Below are positions 1 through 6,453 of a stretch of DNA of 15,015 bases, piece after piece. The stretch is from Conexibacter sp. Lineage in GTDB: Bacteria > Actinomycetota > Thermoleophilia > Solirubrobacterales > Solirubrobacteraceae. The number at the start of each line of letters is the position of its first letter. Positions within the stretch are counted from its first letter, which is position 1. The position numbers and the translations under genes are program-made. Location of the stretch: contig JAOPZG010000544.1 in assembly GCA_025964215.1 (NCBI GenBank), forward strand, positions 1-15,015, in the 5' to 3' direction. The notes beneath the pieces were generated by a model. That model was not told the DNA's origin and ran no database searches. It worked only from the letters and a program-made list of their open reading frames with translations.

Positions 1-608
1 AGCGCGTCGTCCTCGACGACGGCCGCGTGCTCGAGGCCGACGTCGTGGTCTGGGCCTGCGGGGCGTGGATGGCGGAGCTCTTCGGCGATGTCCTGGAGCT
101 GCGGATCACCCACCAGGACGTCTTCTACTTCGGCGCGGACGGGCACTGGACCGCGCCGGGCGTGCCGGGCTGGGTCGACTTCGACGGCGCCGCCTACGGC
201 ATGGGCGACCTCGACGGCCGCGGCGTGAAGGTCGGTCCCGACCAGGAGGGCCCGGGCGTCGAGTCGCTGACCGCCGAGCGCCGCAACGACCCGGAGCTCG
301 AGCGCGTCGCGCGCGCGTACCTCGCGCACCGCTTCCCGGCGCTGGCCGGCGCGCCGCTCGTGGGCTCGCGCGTCTGCCAGTACGAGATGACCCCGGACGA
401 GCGCTTCGTCGTCGCGCCGCACCCGGCGCATGGCGGCCGCGTCTGGCTGCTCGGCGGCGGCTCCGGCCACGCCTTCAAGCACGGGCCGGCGCTGGCGGAG
501 CGGATCGAGGGGTGGATCACCGGCGCCGAGGAGCCCGAGCCCTGCTTCACGCTCGGCGAGCACCGCCGCCACGACGTGCAGCTGCGCACGGGCGGGACGC
601 CGCTGTAG
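1..608 (+). CDS. FAD-dependent amine oxidase (sarcosine oxidase-like), C-terminal part
   Basis: This is the C-terminal ~200 residues of a DAO-fold flavoprotein; the 5' end lies outside the window. The reading frame is open from base 3 and stops at TAG 606-608. The C-terminal block reads CQYEMTPDERFVVAPHP, then a Gly-rich GGGSGHAFKHGP stretch, which matches the monomeric sarcosine oxidase / N-methyltryptophan oxidase pattern. In that family the Cys before the Y-x-x-TPDE motif carries covalently bound FAD; here it is the Cys codon at 375-377. The Lys in GHAFK (codon 477-479) corresponds to the active-site Lys of the same family. The family oxidises secondary or N-methyl amines, giving an aldehyde, an amine and hydrogen peroxide. 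The substrate cannot be told from this fragment. The product is expected to be cytoplasmic. The next gene is convergent, so this is the last gene of its transcript. Confidence 0.85.
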   Translation, partial: RVVLDDGRVLEADVVVWACGAWMAELFGDVLELRITHQDVFYFGADGHWTAPGVPGWVDFDGAAYGMGDLDGRGVKVGPDQEGPGVESLTAERRNDPELERVARAYLAHRFPALAGAPLVGSRVCQYEMTPDERFVVAPHPAHGGRVWLLGGGSGHAFKHGPALAERIEGWITGAEEPEPCFTLGEHRRHDVQLRTGGTPL

Positions 609-753
609 CCCGACGCGCTGGAAGCCTGAGGTACGCGGGCGGACACGGGGTTGAGGATCCCGTCGCCGCGGCCGATGGGGAACAGGAGGCAAGGGCACGG
701 ACGCCCCCGGAACGGATGCCGTCGCCTTCCGGGCACGAACGCCATGCGCTTGC

Positions 754-787
754 CGGTCCCTGCGCCCCCTCCCGGTCGCAGGGACCG
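754..787. terminator. Candidate hairpin in convergent gap (11-bp stem)
   Basis: The arms 754-764 (CGGTCCCTGCG) and 777-787 are perfect reverse complements, separated by a 12-nt C-rich loop. The hairpin sits between the + strand oxidase end (608) and the - strand toxin end (878), where a bidirectional terminator would be expected. There is no T-tract on either side, so it would not be a classical intrinsic terminator. Function is inferred from position only. Confidence 0.4.
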
Positions 788-793
788 CCGAGC

Positions 794-826
794 CGCTTCT
801 GAGCTCATCGACGAGCCGCAGAAGCG
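794..826. repeat. Second inverted repeat in the same gap
   Basis: The arms 794-801 (CGCTTCTG) and 819-826 (CAGAAGCG) are perfect complements. A nested 4-bp stem GCTC/GAGC lies inside the 17-nt loop. It begins 6 bp after the hairpin at 754-787. The rest of 609-877 shows no convincing gene: the short open frames there have no start signal and no recognisable product. Confidence 0.35.
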
Positions 827-877
827 CACGGGGCGCGGCGCGTCGAGCTAGGCGCCGTCCGCGGCGACCGGGCGCGG

Positions 878-1288
878 TCAGCCGGGGGCGACGGTGCGGA
901 GGCCGGCGAGCCTCGCGGCGGCGGCCTGGCGATCGTCGTAGGTGACGAAGCCGTCGATCGGCAGGACGGCCACGGCGGAGGCGACGTGGATCGCGTCGAG
1001 GGCGCGCAGCATCGGCTCGGCGAGCGCGCCCGCCGTGAGCAGGAGCCCGCGGTCGACGGGGAGCAGCGCAAGCGCCTCGAGGACGTCGTCGGCGCTGGCC
1101 AGCAGGGCGTCGAGCGGCAGCGCCGGATCGGAGGATGCGGCGCGTTGCACCGCGCGCGGCACCTCGGTCAGGACGAGCTCGCTGGAGATGATGTCGGCGC
1201 CGGCCAGGAACGCGCTCAGCGCTGCGGTCTCGGCCTCCTGGCGGACCAGCTTCACCAGCGCCGATGCGTCGGCGTAGAAGAGCGCCAC
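878..1288 (-). CDS. vapC: PIN-domain ribonuclease toxin (VapC-like)
   Basis: This is a 136-residue PIN-domain protein, the usual length for VapC toxins. These are Mg-dependent RNases that cut tRNA, rRNA or mRNA when freed from the antitoxin. The acidic residues expected of a PIN active site are visible: D7 in the N-terminal YADASALVKL motif, E42 in ELVLTEV, D98 in LDAIHVASA and D118 in VTYDD. The start is GTG at 1288, only 4 nt after the antitoxin stop, so the two genes are one transcript with likely coupled translation. The antitoxin-first order is typical of these modules. All catalytic positions look intact, so the toxin is probably functional. The RNA target cannot be predicted from sequence. 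Confidence 0.9.
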   Translation of the reverse strand: MALFYADASALVKLVRQEAETAALSAFLAGADIISSELVLTEVPRAVQRAASSDPALPLDALLASADDVLEALALLPVDRGLLLTAGALAEPMLRALDAIHVASAVAVLPIDGFVTYDDRQAAAARLAGLRTVAPG

Positions 1289-1292
1289 CGGC

Positions 1293-1562
1293 TCAGCGGT
1301 CCCCGCGGATCTCGTTCAGCGCGCGGCTGAGCGCCGCGGGATCGCCATCCAGCTTCAGCGGCGCGGGCAGGCCACGGCGTGCCGGCCTGGAGACACGCCC
1401 CTCGGCGATGAGTCGATCGAGCGTCTCACCGGTGGCGGGCGGCGGGCCGAGCTCCGCCACCGGCCGGTTGCGCTCGGTGACGACGAGGCGCTCTCCCTTC
1501 TCCACGAGCCGCAGGTAGCGGCTGAGGTTCTGGCGAAGCTCTGCGACACCGACGGTCGTCAT
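1293..1562 (-). CDS. Antitoxin, Phd/YefM family
   Basis: This ~89-residue protein starts MTTVGVAELRQNLSRYLRLV, the Phd/YefM DNA-binding signature, followed by KGERLVVTERNRPVAEL. The C-terminal half, rich in Arg, Pro and Ala, should be the flexible toxin-binding tail. In-frame starts exist at TTG 1571, ATG 1568 and ATG 1562. I chose 1562 because a -10-like TACTTT ends 7 nt before it, the same leaderless spacing seen at other genes in this window, and because the conserved domain begins there. The protein neutralises the PIN toxin encoded immediately downstream. By analogy with the family it represses its own promoter, where an inverted repeat is present. Pairing a Phd/YefM-type antitoxin with a VapC toxin is common. 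Confidence 0.85.
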   Translation of the reverse strand: MTTVGVAELRQNLSRYLRLVEKGERLVVTERNRPVAELGPPPATGETLDRLIAEGRVSRPARRGLPAPLKLDGDPAALSRALNEIRGDR

Positions 1563-1584
1563 GTACATCAAAGTAGCATGACCG
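1554..1584 (-). promoter_or_regulatory. Antitoxin promoter with inverted repeat (candidate operator)
   Basis: On the - strand TACTTT (complement of 1570-1575) lies 7 nt before ATG 1562. An inverted repeat, GTCATG at 1558-1563 and CATGAC at 1577-1582 with a 13-nt spacer, brackets this hexamer. Allowing a 3-nt bulge, the arms extend to GACGGT(C)/ACCGTC. Autoregulating antitoxins bind such palindromes over their own promoter, so this is the natural operator candidate. The role is inferred; the repeat itself is seen directly. Confidence 0.45.
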
Positions 1585-1612
1585 TCGGCGGTCAGGATGC
1601 GGCAACGGGTCG

Positions 1613-1717
1613 CAGATCTCGGGCAGCTTCACGATCAAGTCCGCTCAGCGTCTGGCGAACCTGATCAAGACGGGCGCCCTTCCGCTGTCGTTGGAGCTCA
1701 TAGGGGACGAGACGGTG
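1613..1717 (+). pseudogene. Remnant resembling the conserved SecD core
   Basis: One + frame (codon starts congruent with 1613) reads QISGSFTIKSAQRLANLIK, then TGALPLSLELIGDETV. This resembles the segment of SecD around the 'AQxLAxxLxxGALP' motif, just before the first periplasmic/transmembrane junction. The similarity stops at about 1717, where SecD would continue with a Val-Gly-Pro/Ala-x-Leu-Gly motif, and the frame ends at TGA 1733-1735. There is no start codon context and no transmembrane segment, so it cannot be a working gene. It is most simply a leftover of a duplicated or rearranged secD, although no accompanying mobile element is visible. Recognition is from memory of the family motif, without a search. 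Confidence 0.5.
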
Positions 1718-1823
1718 ACCCGCCGGCAACGGTGACGGTGGCAGCGCCCGCGAGGACCCAGGATTGCGCCGGCGCCTCCAGGCGGCCGGTCGCGTGGGAG
1801 CTTCGGACGTCCGTTCGGGGCCG

Positions 1824-1829
1824 TAATCT
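1824..1829 (+). promoter_or_regulatory. -10 element for leaderless nucS
   Basis: TAATCT is followed by exactly 7 nt and then the GTG start at 1837. In actinobacteria a TANNNT hexamer 6-7 nt before the start codon marks leaderless transcription. A 10-bp palindrome, CGGACGTCCG (1804-1813), lies in the -35/-10 interval and could bind a regulator. There is no Shine-Dalgarno sequence before this start. Confidence 0.55.
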
Positions 1830-1836
1830 CTCGCGT

Positions 1837-2520
1837 GTGCGCCTCATCGTCGCCCGCTGCGAGGTCCGGTACTCCGGACGCCTCGATGCCCTCCTGCCCG
1901 AAGCCCTGCGGCTGCTCATGATCAAGTCGGACGGCAGCGTGATGGTGCATGCCGACACCGGTGGCTACAAGCCGCAGAACTGGATGACCCCGCCGACGGT
2001 CATCGAGTACGAGGGCGACCCGCTCTCCCACATGGTCGTGCGCAAGCGTGCCGGTGCGACGGAGGATCGGCTCGACATCGCCATCACCGAGGTGGTCTCG
2101 GATGTCACGCATGACATGGGGGAGGCGGCGGCGCTCGAGAAGGACGGTGTCGAGGCGCATCTCCAGGAGCTGCTGGCCGAGCAGCCGCATTGGTGTGGCG
2201 AGGGGTTCCGCCTGGTGCGGCGGGAGTGGCCGACGGACATCGGGCCGGTGGATCTGATGTGCCGGGATGACCAAGACGGATGGGTCGCCGTCGAGATCAA
2301 GCGCGTGGCGACGATCGATGCGGTGGAGCAGCTCTCGCGCTACCTCGACCGCATCAGGGAGGATCCGGCGATGGCCGAGATCCAGGGCGTGCTGGCCGCG
2401 CAGCAGATCAAGCCGCAGGCGCGCGTGCTCGCGGAGTCGCGGGGCATGCGCTGCGTCGAGGTCGATCTCGCGGTGCTGCGCGGCGAGCGTGAGCCGGACC
2501 TCACGCTGTTCCTGGTCTGA
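1837..2520 (+). CDS. nucS: Mismatch-specific endonuclease NucS/EndoMS
   Basis: NucS makes double-strand cuts at mismatches and replaces MutS/MutL repair in most actinobacteria. The 227-residue product has the usual length. The N-terminal domain contains ARCEVRYSGRLDALLPEA, IKSDGSVMVHAD and YKPQNWM. The RecB-like nuclease domain carries D139 (in PVDLMC), E153 and K155 (in VAVEIKR), the same spacing as the catalytic Asp, Glu and Lys of the archaeal enzyme. The extreme C-terminus, DLTLFLV, contains an LTLF that resembles a sliding-clamp binding motif, as expected for clamp-coupled actinobacterial enzymes. The frame is open further upstream to 1597, but that part overlaps the SecD-like remnant and lacks family similarity. 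GTG 1837 fits both the conserved N-terminus and the promoter. The gene is apparently monocistronic and intact. Confidence 0.92.
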   Translation: MRLIVARCEVRYSGRLDALLPEALRLLMIKSDGSVMVHADTGGYKPQNWMTPPTVIEYEGDPLSHMVVRKRAGATEDRLDIAITEVVSDVTHDMGEAAALEKDGVEAHLQELLAEQPHWCGEGFRLVRREWPTDIGPVDLMCRDDQDGWVAVEIKRVATIDAVEQLSRYLDRIREDPAMAEIQGVLAAQQIKPQARVLAESRGMRCVEVDLAVLRGEREPDLTLFLV

Positions 2521-2543
2521 ACGCGCGCGTTCGGCCGTATCAT
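2519..2543 (+). promoter_or_regulatory. Palindrome and -10 element before the ethA-like gene
   Basis: TATCAT (2538-2543) is followed by 7 nt and ATG 2551, the same leaderless layout as nucS. Just upstream, 2519-2532 is a perfect 14-bp palindrome (GAACGCGCGCGTTC) that overlaps the nucS stop codon and sits in the -35 to -10 interval. It could be a repressor operator or a compact terminator for nucS. No regulator gene is adjacent. Whether it is bound by protein is unknown. Confidence 0.5.
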
Positions 2544-2550
2544 CTGCGCC

Positions 2551-4050
2551 ATGACCACGGAACACGTCGACGTCCTGATCGTCGGTGCGGGGCTCTCCGG
2601 GATCGGCGCGGCCCATCACCTGCAGGCCAACTGCCCGGGCAAGTCCTACGCCATCCTCGAGTCGCGCGAGGCGATCGGCGGCACCTGGGACCTCTTCCGC
2701 TACCCGGGGATCCGCTCGGACTCGGACATGTTCACGCTCGGCTACTCGTTCAAGCCGTGGACGGCCGCGAAGTCGATCGCCGACGGCCCCGCGATCCTCG
2801 AGTACGTCCGCGACACCGCGCGCGACGGCGGGATCGACCGGCACATCCGCTTCGGCCATCGCGTCACGCGCGTCGAGTGGTCCTCGGCAACGGCCCGCTG
2901 GACCGTCACCGCCGAGCGCACGGACGCCGACGGCGGCGACCCCGTCACGCTCACCGCCGGCTTCGTCTTCACCTGCACCGGCTACTACCGCTACGACGAG
3001 GGCTACACGCCGGACTTCCCGGGCCTCGACCGCTTCGGCGGCGAGCTGATCCACCCGCAGCACTGGCCCGAGGACTATGACTACTCCGGCAAGCGCGTCG
3101 TGGTCATCGGCAGCGGCGCGACGGCGGTCACGCTGGTGCCGGCGATGGCGCAACACGCCGGCCACGTGACGATGCTCCAGCGCTCGCCGACCTACGTGAT
3201 GACCCTCCCCGGCGAGGACCCGATCGCCAACGCGATCCGCCGCGCGCTGCCGTCCAAGTTGGCCTACACCATCGTCCGCTGGAAGAACGTCGCCACCCAG
3301 GCCGCGTTCTTCGCGCTCAGCCGCCGCCTGCCGAAGCTCGTCAAGCGCGTGATCGCCAAGACCGTCCAGGCACAGCTGCCCGACGACATCCCGTTGGACC
3401 CGCACTTCACGCCGACCTACAACCCGTGGGACCAGCGCGTCTGCCTCGTCCCCGACGGCGACCTCTTCCGCGCGCTGCGCAGCGGCAAGGCGTCGGTCGC
3501 GACCGACACGATCGCGACCTTCACCGAGGACGGGATCGAGCTCGCCTCCGGGGCGACGCTCGAAGCCGACGTCGTCGTCTCCGCCACCGGCCTCAACCTG
3601 CTCGCGCTCGGCGGGATGGACATCGTCGTCGACGGCCGGGAGATCGCCCTCAACGACACCATCGGCTACAAGGGCATGATGTTCAGCGACATCCCCAACC
3701 TGGCGATCGCGCTGGGCTACACCAACGCCTCGTGGACGCTGAAGTGCGACCTGACCTGCGAGTACGTCTGCCGCCTCCTCAACCACATGGACGCGCACGG
3801 CTACCAGCAGGTCACGCCGCGCAACCACGACCCGTCGCTCGAGACGCTGCCGTTCATCGACCTGAAGTCGGGCTACGTCGCGCGCGCCATCGACCAGTTC
3901 CCGCGGCAGGGCGTCAAGGCGCCGTGGCGCTTGTACCAGAACTACGCGCGCGACATCCTCATGTTGCGCCGCGGCGCGCTGGAGGACGGCGCGATCGAGT
4001 TCACGCGCGTGGCGCCCGTCGTGCCCGAGCGCGAGCCGCTCGCCGCGTAG
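2551..4050 (+). CDS. ethA: Flavin-containing Baeyer-Villiger monooxygenase, EthA-like
   Basis: This 499-residue enzyme should insert oxygen next to a ketone, or oxidise a thioether or thioamide, using NADPH, O2 and FAD. The FAD Rossmann motif is GAGLSG (12-17). The segment GGTWDLFRYPGIRSDSD (43-59) is typical of the family. The BVMO fingerprint F-x-G-x3-H-x3-W-P is at F162 to P173. The NADPH Rossmann motif GSGATA is at 187-192. Overall it looks closely similar to Mycobacterium EthA (EtaA), the thioamide-prodrug activator, including YNPWDQRVCLVPDGDLFRA and NASWTLKCDL. Length and motifs indicate an intact enzyme. In mycobacteria ethA is paired with a divergent TetR regulator, ethR; here the upstream neighbour is nucS on the same strand and no regulator is present. 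The physiological substrate is unknown. Start ATG 2551 is supported by the leaderless promoter spacing. Confidence 0.9.
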   Translation: MTTEHVDVLIVGAGLSGIGAAHHLQANCPGKSYAILESREAIGGTWDLFRYPGIRSDSDMFTLGYSFKPWTAAKSIADGPAILEYVRDTARDGGIDRHIRFGHRVTRVEWSSATARWTVTAERTDADGGDPVTLTAGFVFTCTGYYRYDEGYTPDFPGLDRFGGELIHPQHWPEDYDYSGKRVVVIGSGATAVTLVPAMAQHAGHVTMLQRSPTYVMTLPGEDPIANAIRRALPSKLAYTIVRWKNVATQAAFFALSRRLPKLVKRVIAKTVQAQLPDDIPLDPHFTPTYNPWDQRVCLVPDGDLFRALRSGKASVATDTIATFTEDGIELASGATLEADVVVSATGLNLLALGGMDIVVDGREIALNDTIGYKGMMFSDIPNLAIALGYTNASWTLKCDLTCEYVCRLLNHMDAHGYQQVTPRNHDPSLETLPFIDLKSGYVARAIDQFPRQGVKAPWRLYQNYARDILMLRRGALEDGAIEFTRVAPVVPEREPLAA

Positions 4051-4113
4051 CCGCGAGGACCCCGAGAGGGGAACTGCACGGTCCCGTCGAGGAAACATGA
4101 GAGGCTCCCGGCC

Positions 4114-6339
4114 ATGGGTCTCTCGCTCCGCCGTCATGCCGGGCCGCTCGTCGTGCTCCTGGCCACCGTCCTCGTCCTCGCGCTGGTGGTCGCGAGCGCC
4201 GCCGGCGCCGCCGGCCTGAGCGTCCGCGGATCGGTCGAGCAGGTCCAGGTCACCGGCGCGGCCAAGGGCGCGAAGCTGACGCTCGTCACCCGCAAGGGCA
4301 AGAAGGTCGAGACCCAGAAGGCGGGCCCGCTCGGCGGCGTCGTCTTCCGCCAGGTCACGCCCGCCAAGGGCTACGTCGTGCGCACGGCCGCCGGCAAGCG
4401 CTCGCGCGCCGTCACGGTCCTGAGCCAGCGCTCCGCGCCGCCGACGACCAAGACCTACAAGCAGAAGATCCCGTCCTCGGGCTACGGCTACCTGACCACG
4501 CGCGACGGCACCAGGCTCGCGATCGACGTCCACCTCCCAACCGCCGGCGGCAAGGGCCCGTTCCCGACGCTGATCGAGTACGCCGGCTACGGCTACGCGA
4601 ACCCGGCGGGCGGCGAGTCCTCGATCGCCCAGGTCGCCGAGCTGCTCGGCTTCGCGGTCGTCGACGTCAACATGCGCGGCACCGGCTGCTCCGGCGGCGC
4701 GTTCGACTACTTCGAGCCGCTCCAGGGCCTCGACGGCTACGACGTCATCGAGACGGTCGCGCGCCAGCCGTGGGTCCTGCACAACAAGGTGGGGATGATG
4801 GGCATCTCCTACGGCGGCATCAGCCAGCTCTTCGTCGGCGCCACGCGCCCGCCGAGCCTCGCCGCGATCGCCCCGCTGTCGGTCATCGACAACACGCAGA
4901 CGACGCTCTACCCGGGCGGCATCCTCAACACGGGCTTCGCGCTCTCCTGGGCCAAGGACCGCGTGCACGACGCCAAGGCGGCGTCGAAGACCGGCGGCCA
5001 GGCCTGGGCGCTCAAGCGCATCGCCGGCGGCGACGCCACGTGCAAGTCCAACCAGGACCTCCACCCGCAGGCCGTCGACCTGCTGAAGAAGACCGCGGCC
5101 AACGACCACTACGTGCCGAAGGTCGCCGACCCGCTGTCGCCGATCACGTTCGTGCACAAGATCGACGTGCCGACGTTCCTCGCCTGCCAGTTCACCGACG
5201 AGCAGACCGGCGGCCACTGCCCGGCGCTCGCCGACCACTTCACCGGCACCTCCAAGAAGTGGTTCACCTTCACCAACGGCACGCACATCGACTCGCTCGA
5301 CCCCGCGACGTTCACGCGCTGGTACGACTTCCTCGAGCTCTACGTCGCCCGTCAGGCGCCGAAGCTGAGCGACGCGACGAAGGCGCTCGCGCCGACGGTC
5401 TTCTCCGCGGCGATGGGCGTCCAGGGCCTGACGCTGCCCGACGACCCGATCCAGGCCCAGCCGACGCTGGCCGCCGCGCAGTCCGCCTTCGAGGCGCTGC
5501 CGCAGGTCCGCGTCGAGTTCGACAACGGCGCCGGCGGCCCGGCGGCCTTCGCGCCCGGCCCGGGCTTCGAGCAGTCCTTCGCGAAGTTCCCGCTGCCCGG
5601 GACCCGCGCGCAGTCGTGGTACCTCGGCGACGCCGGCGCGCTGACCGACGCGCCCGCGGCGGCCGACAGCACGTCGGCCTTCACGTGGTCGCGCACGTCG
5701 CGGCCGGCGACGAGCTTCACCGGCAACACCGACGGCGGGACCAACGGCCTCTGGACCACGACGCCGTCCTACAACTGGACGACGCCGGCTGCCGGCGCGG
5801 TCGCGACCTGGACGACGGCGCCGCTCACCGCCAACACGGTGGTCGTCGGCGCGGGCAAGGTGGAGGCCTTCGTGAAGGCCTCGACGCCGGACGTCGACCT
5901 CCAGGCCACGGTCACCGAGCTGCGGCCCGACGGGAGCGAGACGTTCGTGCAGAGCGGCTGGCTGCGGGCCAGCATGCGCAAGCTCGACGCGACCAAGTCC
6001 ACCGACTTGGCGCCCGTGCTCTCGCTGCGCGCCGCCGACCAGTCGAACCTGCCGGCCGCCGGCGCGATGCTGACGATCCCGCTCTACTACGAGGGCCACG
6101 CCTACCGCGCCGGCTCGCGGATCCGCGTGACGCTCGGCCCGCCGCGCGGCGACCAGCCGGTGTGGGCGTTCGCGAACACGGTGCCGAAGACGGGGACCTC
6201 CAACGTCACCGTCTCCGCGGGCCCGGCGCACGTCTCGCGCCTCGTGCTGCCGGTGGTCGACGGGATCGACGTCCCGACGGCGCTGCCCGCGTGCCCGTCG
6301 CTGCGCGGTGAGCCGTGCCGCGTGGCAGCGGCCGGCTGA
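4114..6339 (+). CDS. Secreted CocE/NonD-family (S15-like) hydrolase
   Basis: This is a 741-residue alpha/beta hydrolase of the X-Pro dipeptidyl-peptidase/cocaine esterase family. It starts with a signal peptide: basic MGLSLRRHAG, a hydrophobic stretch to about residue 30, and an Ala-rich cleavage region. A ~75-residue Lys/Val-rich beta domain precedes the hydrolase core (from about 125). Visible core elements are YAGYGYAN, MRGTGCSGGAF and the nucleophile Ser232 in GISYGG. Likely acid and base are D362 (in QFTDEQ) and H391 (in NGTHID). The C-terminal part from ~560 is the jelly-roll S15 C-terminal domain (EAFVKASTPDVDLQATVTEL). It probably cleaves esters, amides or N-terminal dipeptides outside the cell; the exact bond is not predictable. 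Cys358 and Cys369 could form a disulphide. GAGGCT, 7 nt before ATG 4114, is a weak version of the leaderless -10 pattern. Confidence 0.88.
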   Translation: MGLSLRRHAGPLVVLLATVLVLALVVASAAGAAGLSVRGSVEQVQVTGAAKGAKLTLVTRKGKKVETQKAGPLGGVVFRQVTPAKGYVVRTAAGKRSRAVTVLSQRSAPPTTKTYKQKIPSSGYGYLTTRDGTRLAIDVHLPTAGGKGPFPTLIEYAGYGYANPAGGESSIAQVAELLGFAVVDVNMRGTGCSGGAFDYFEPLQGLDGYDVIETVARQPWVLHNKVGMMGISYGGISQLFVGATRPPSLAAIAPLSVIDNTQTTLYPGGILNTGFALSWAKDRVHDAKAASKTGGQAWALKRIAGGDATCKSNQDLHPQAVDLLKKTAANDHYVPKVADPLSPITFVHKIDVPTFLACQFTDEQTGGHCPALADHFTGTSKKWFTFTNGTHIDSLDPATFTRWYDFLELYVARQAPKLSDATKALAPTVFSAAMGVQGLTLPDDPIQAQPTLAAAQSAFEALPQVRVEFDNGAGGPAAFAPGPGFEQSFAKFPLPGTRAQSWYLGDAGALTDAPAAADSTSAFTWSRTSRPATSFTGNTDGGTNGLWTTTPSYNWTTPAAGAVATWTTAPLTANTVVVGAGKVEAFVKASTPDVDLQATVTELRPDGSETFVQSGWLRASMRKLDATKSTDLAPVLSLRAADQSNLPAAGAMLTIPLYYEGHAYRAGSRIRVTLGPPRGDQPVWAFANTVPKTGTSNVTVSAGPAHVSRLVLPVVDGIDVPTALPACPSLRGEPCRVAAAG

Positions 6340-6391
6340 GCGCCGGAGGTTTCGGCAGGGCGCATCTCGGCAAACGGAGGGCCACATCCAG

Positions 6392-6425
6392 CCGCGCGCG
6401 CGTCGTGGGGAACGTGCGCGCGCGG
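6392..6425. repeat. GC-only 10-bp hairpin before the M28 gene
   Basis: The arms 6392-6401 (CCGCGCGCGC) and 6416-6425 are perfect complements around a 14-nt loop. The hairpin lies between the stop of the hydrolase (6339) and the ribosome binding site of the peptidase (6442). It may end transcription of the hydrolase or limit read-through. In such GC-rich DNA, alternating GC arms also arise by chance. Confidence 0.3.
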
Positions 6426-6441
6426 CGGTCCAATCCGCATC

Positions 6442-6446
6442 GGAGG
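6442..6446 (+). promoter_or_regulatory. Shine-Dalgarno site for the M28 gene
   Basis: GGAGG is placed 7 nt before GTG 6454. It decides the start: GTG is followed directly by a signal peptide. Unlike the neighbouring leaderless-type genes this one has a true leader, so its transcript starts further upstream. Confidence 0.7.
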
Positions 6447-6453
6447 TCCTCCC

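Noticed and set aside
651..851. A small + strand open frame in the gap after the oxidase.
   Set aside because: No ribosome binding site, no recognisable domain, no codon bias, and it overlaps two hairpins.
878..1735. A composite mobile element carrying the toxin-antitoxin pair and the SecD-like piece.
   Set aside because: No transposase, terminal inverted repeats or target-site duplication could be seen around it.
1597..1836. An N-terminal extension of NucS of 80 residues.
   Set aside because: The extension is not NucS-like, overlaps the SecD-like remnant in another frame, and the conserved start plus a leaderless -10 element point to GTG 1837.
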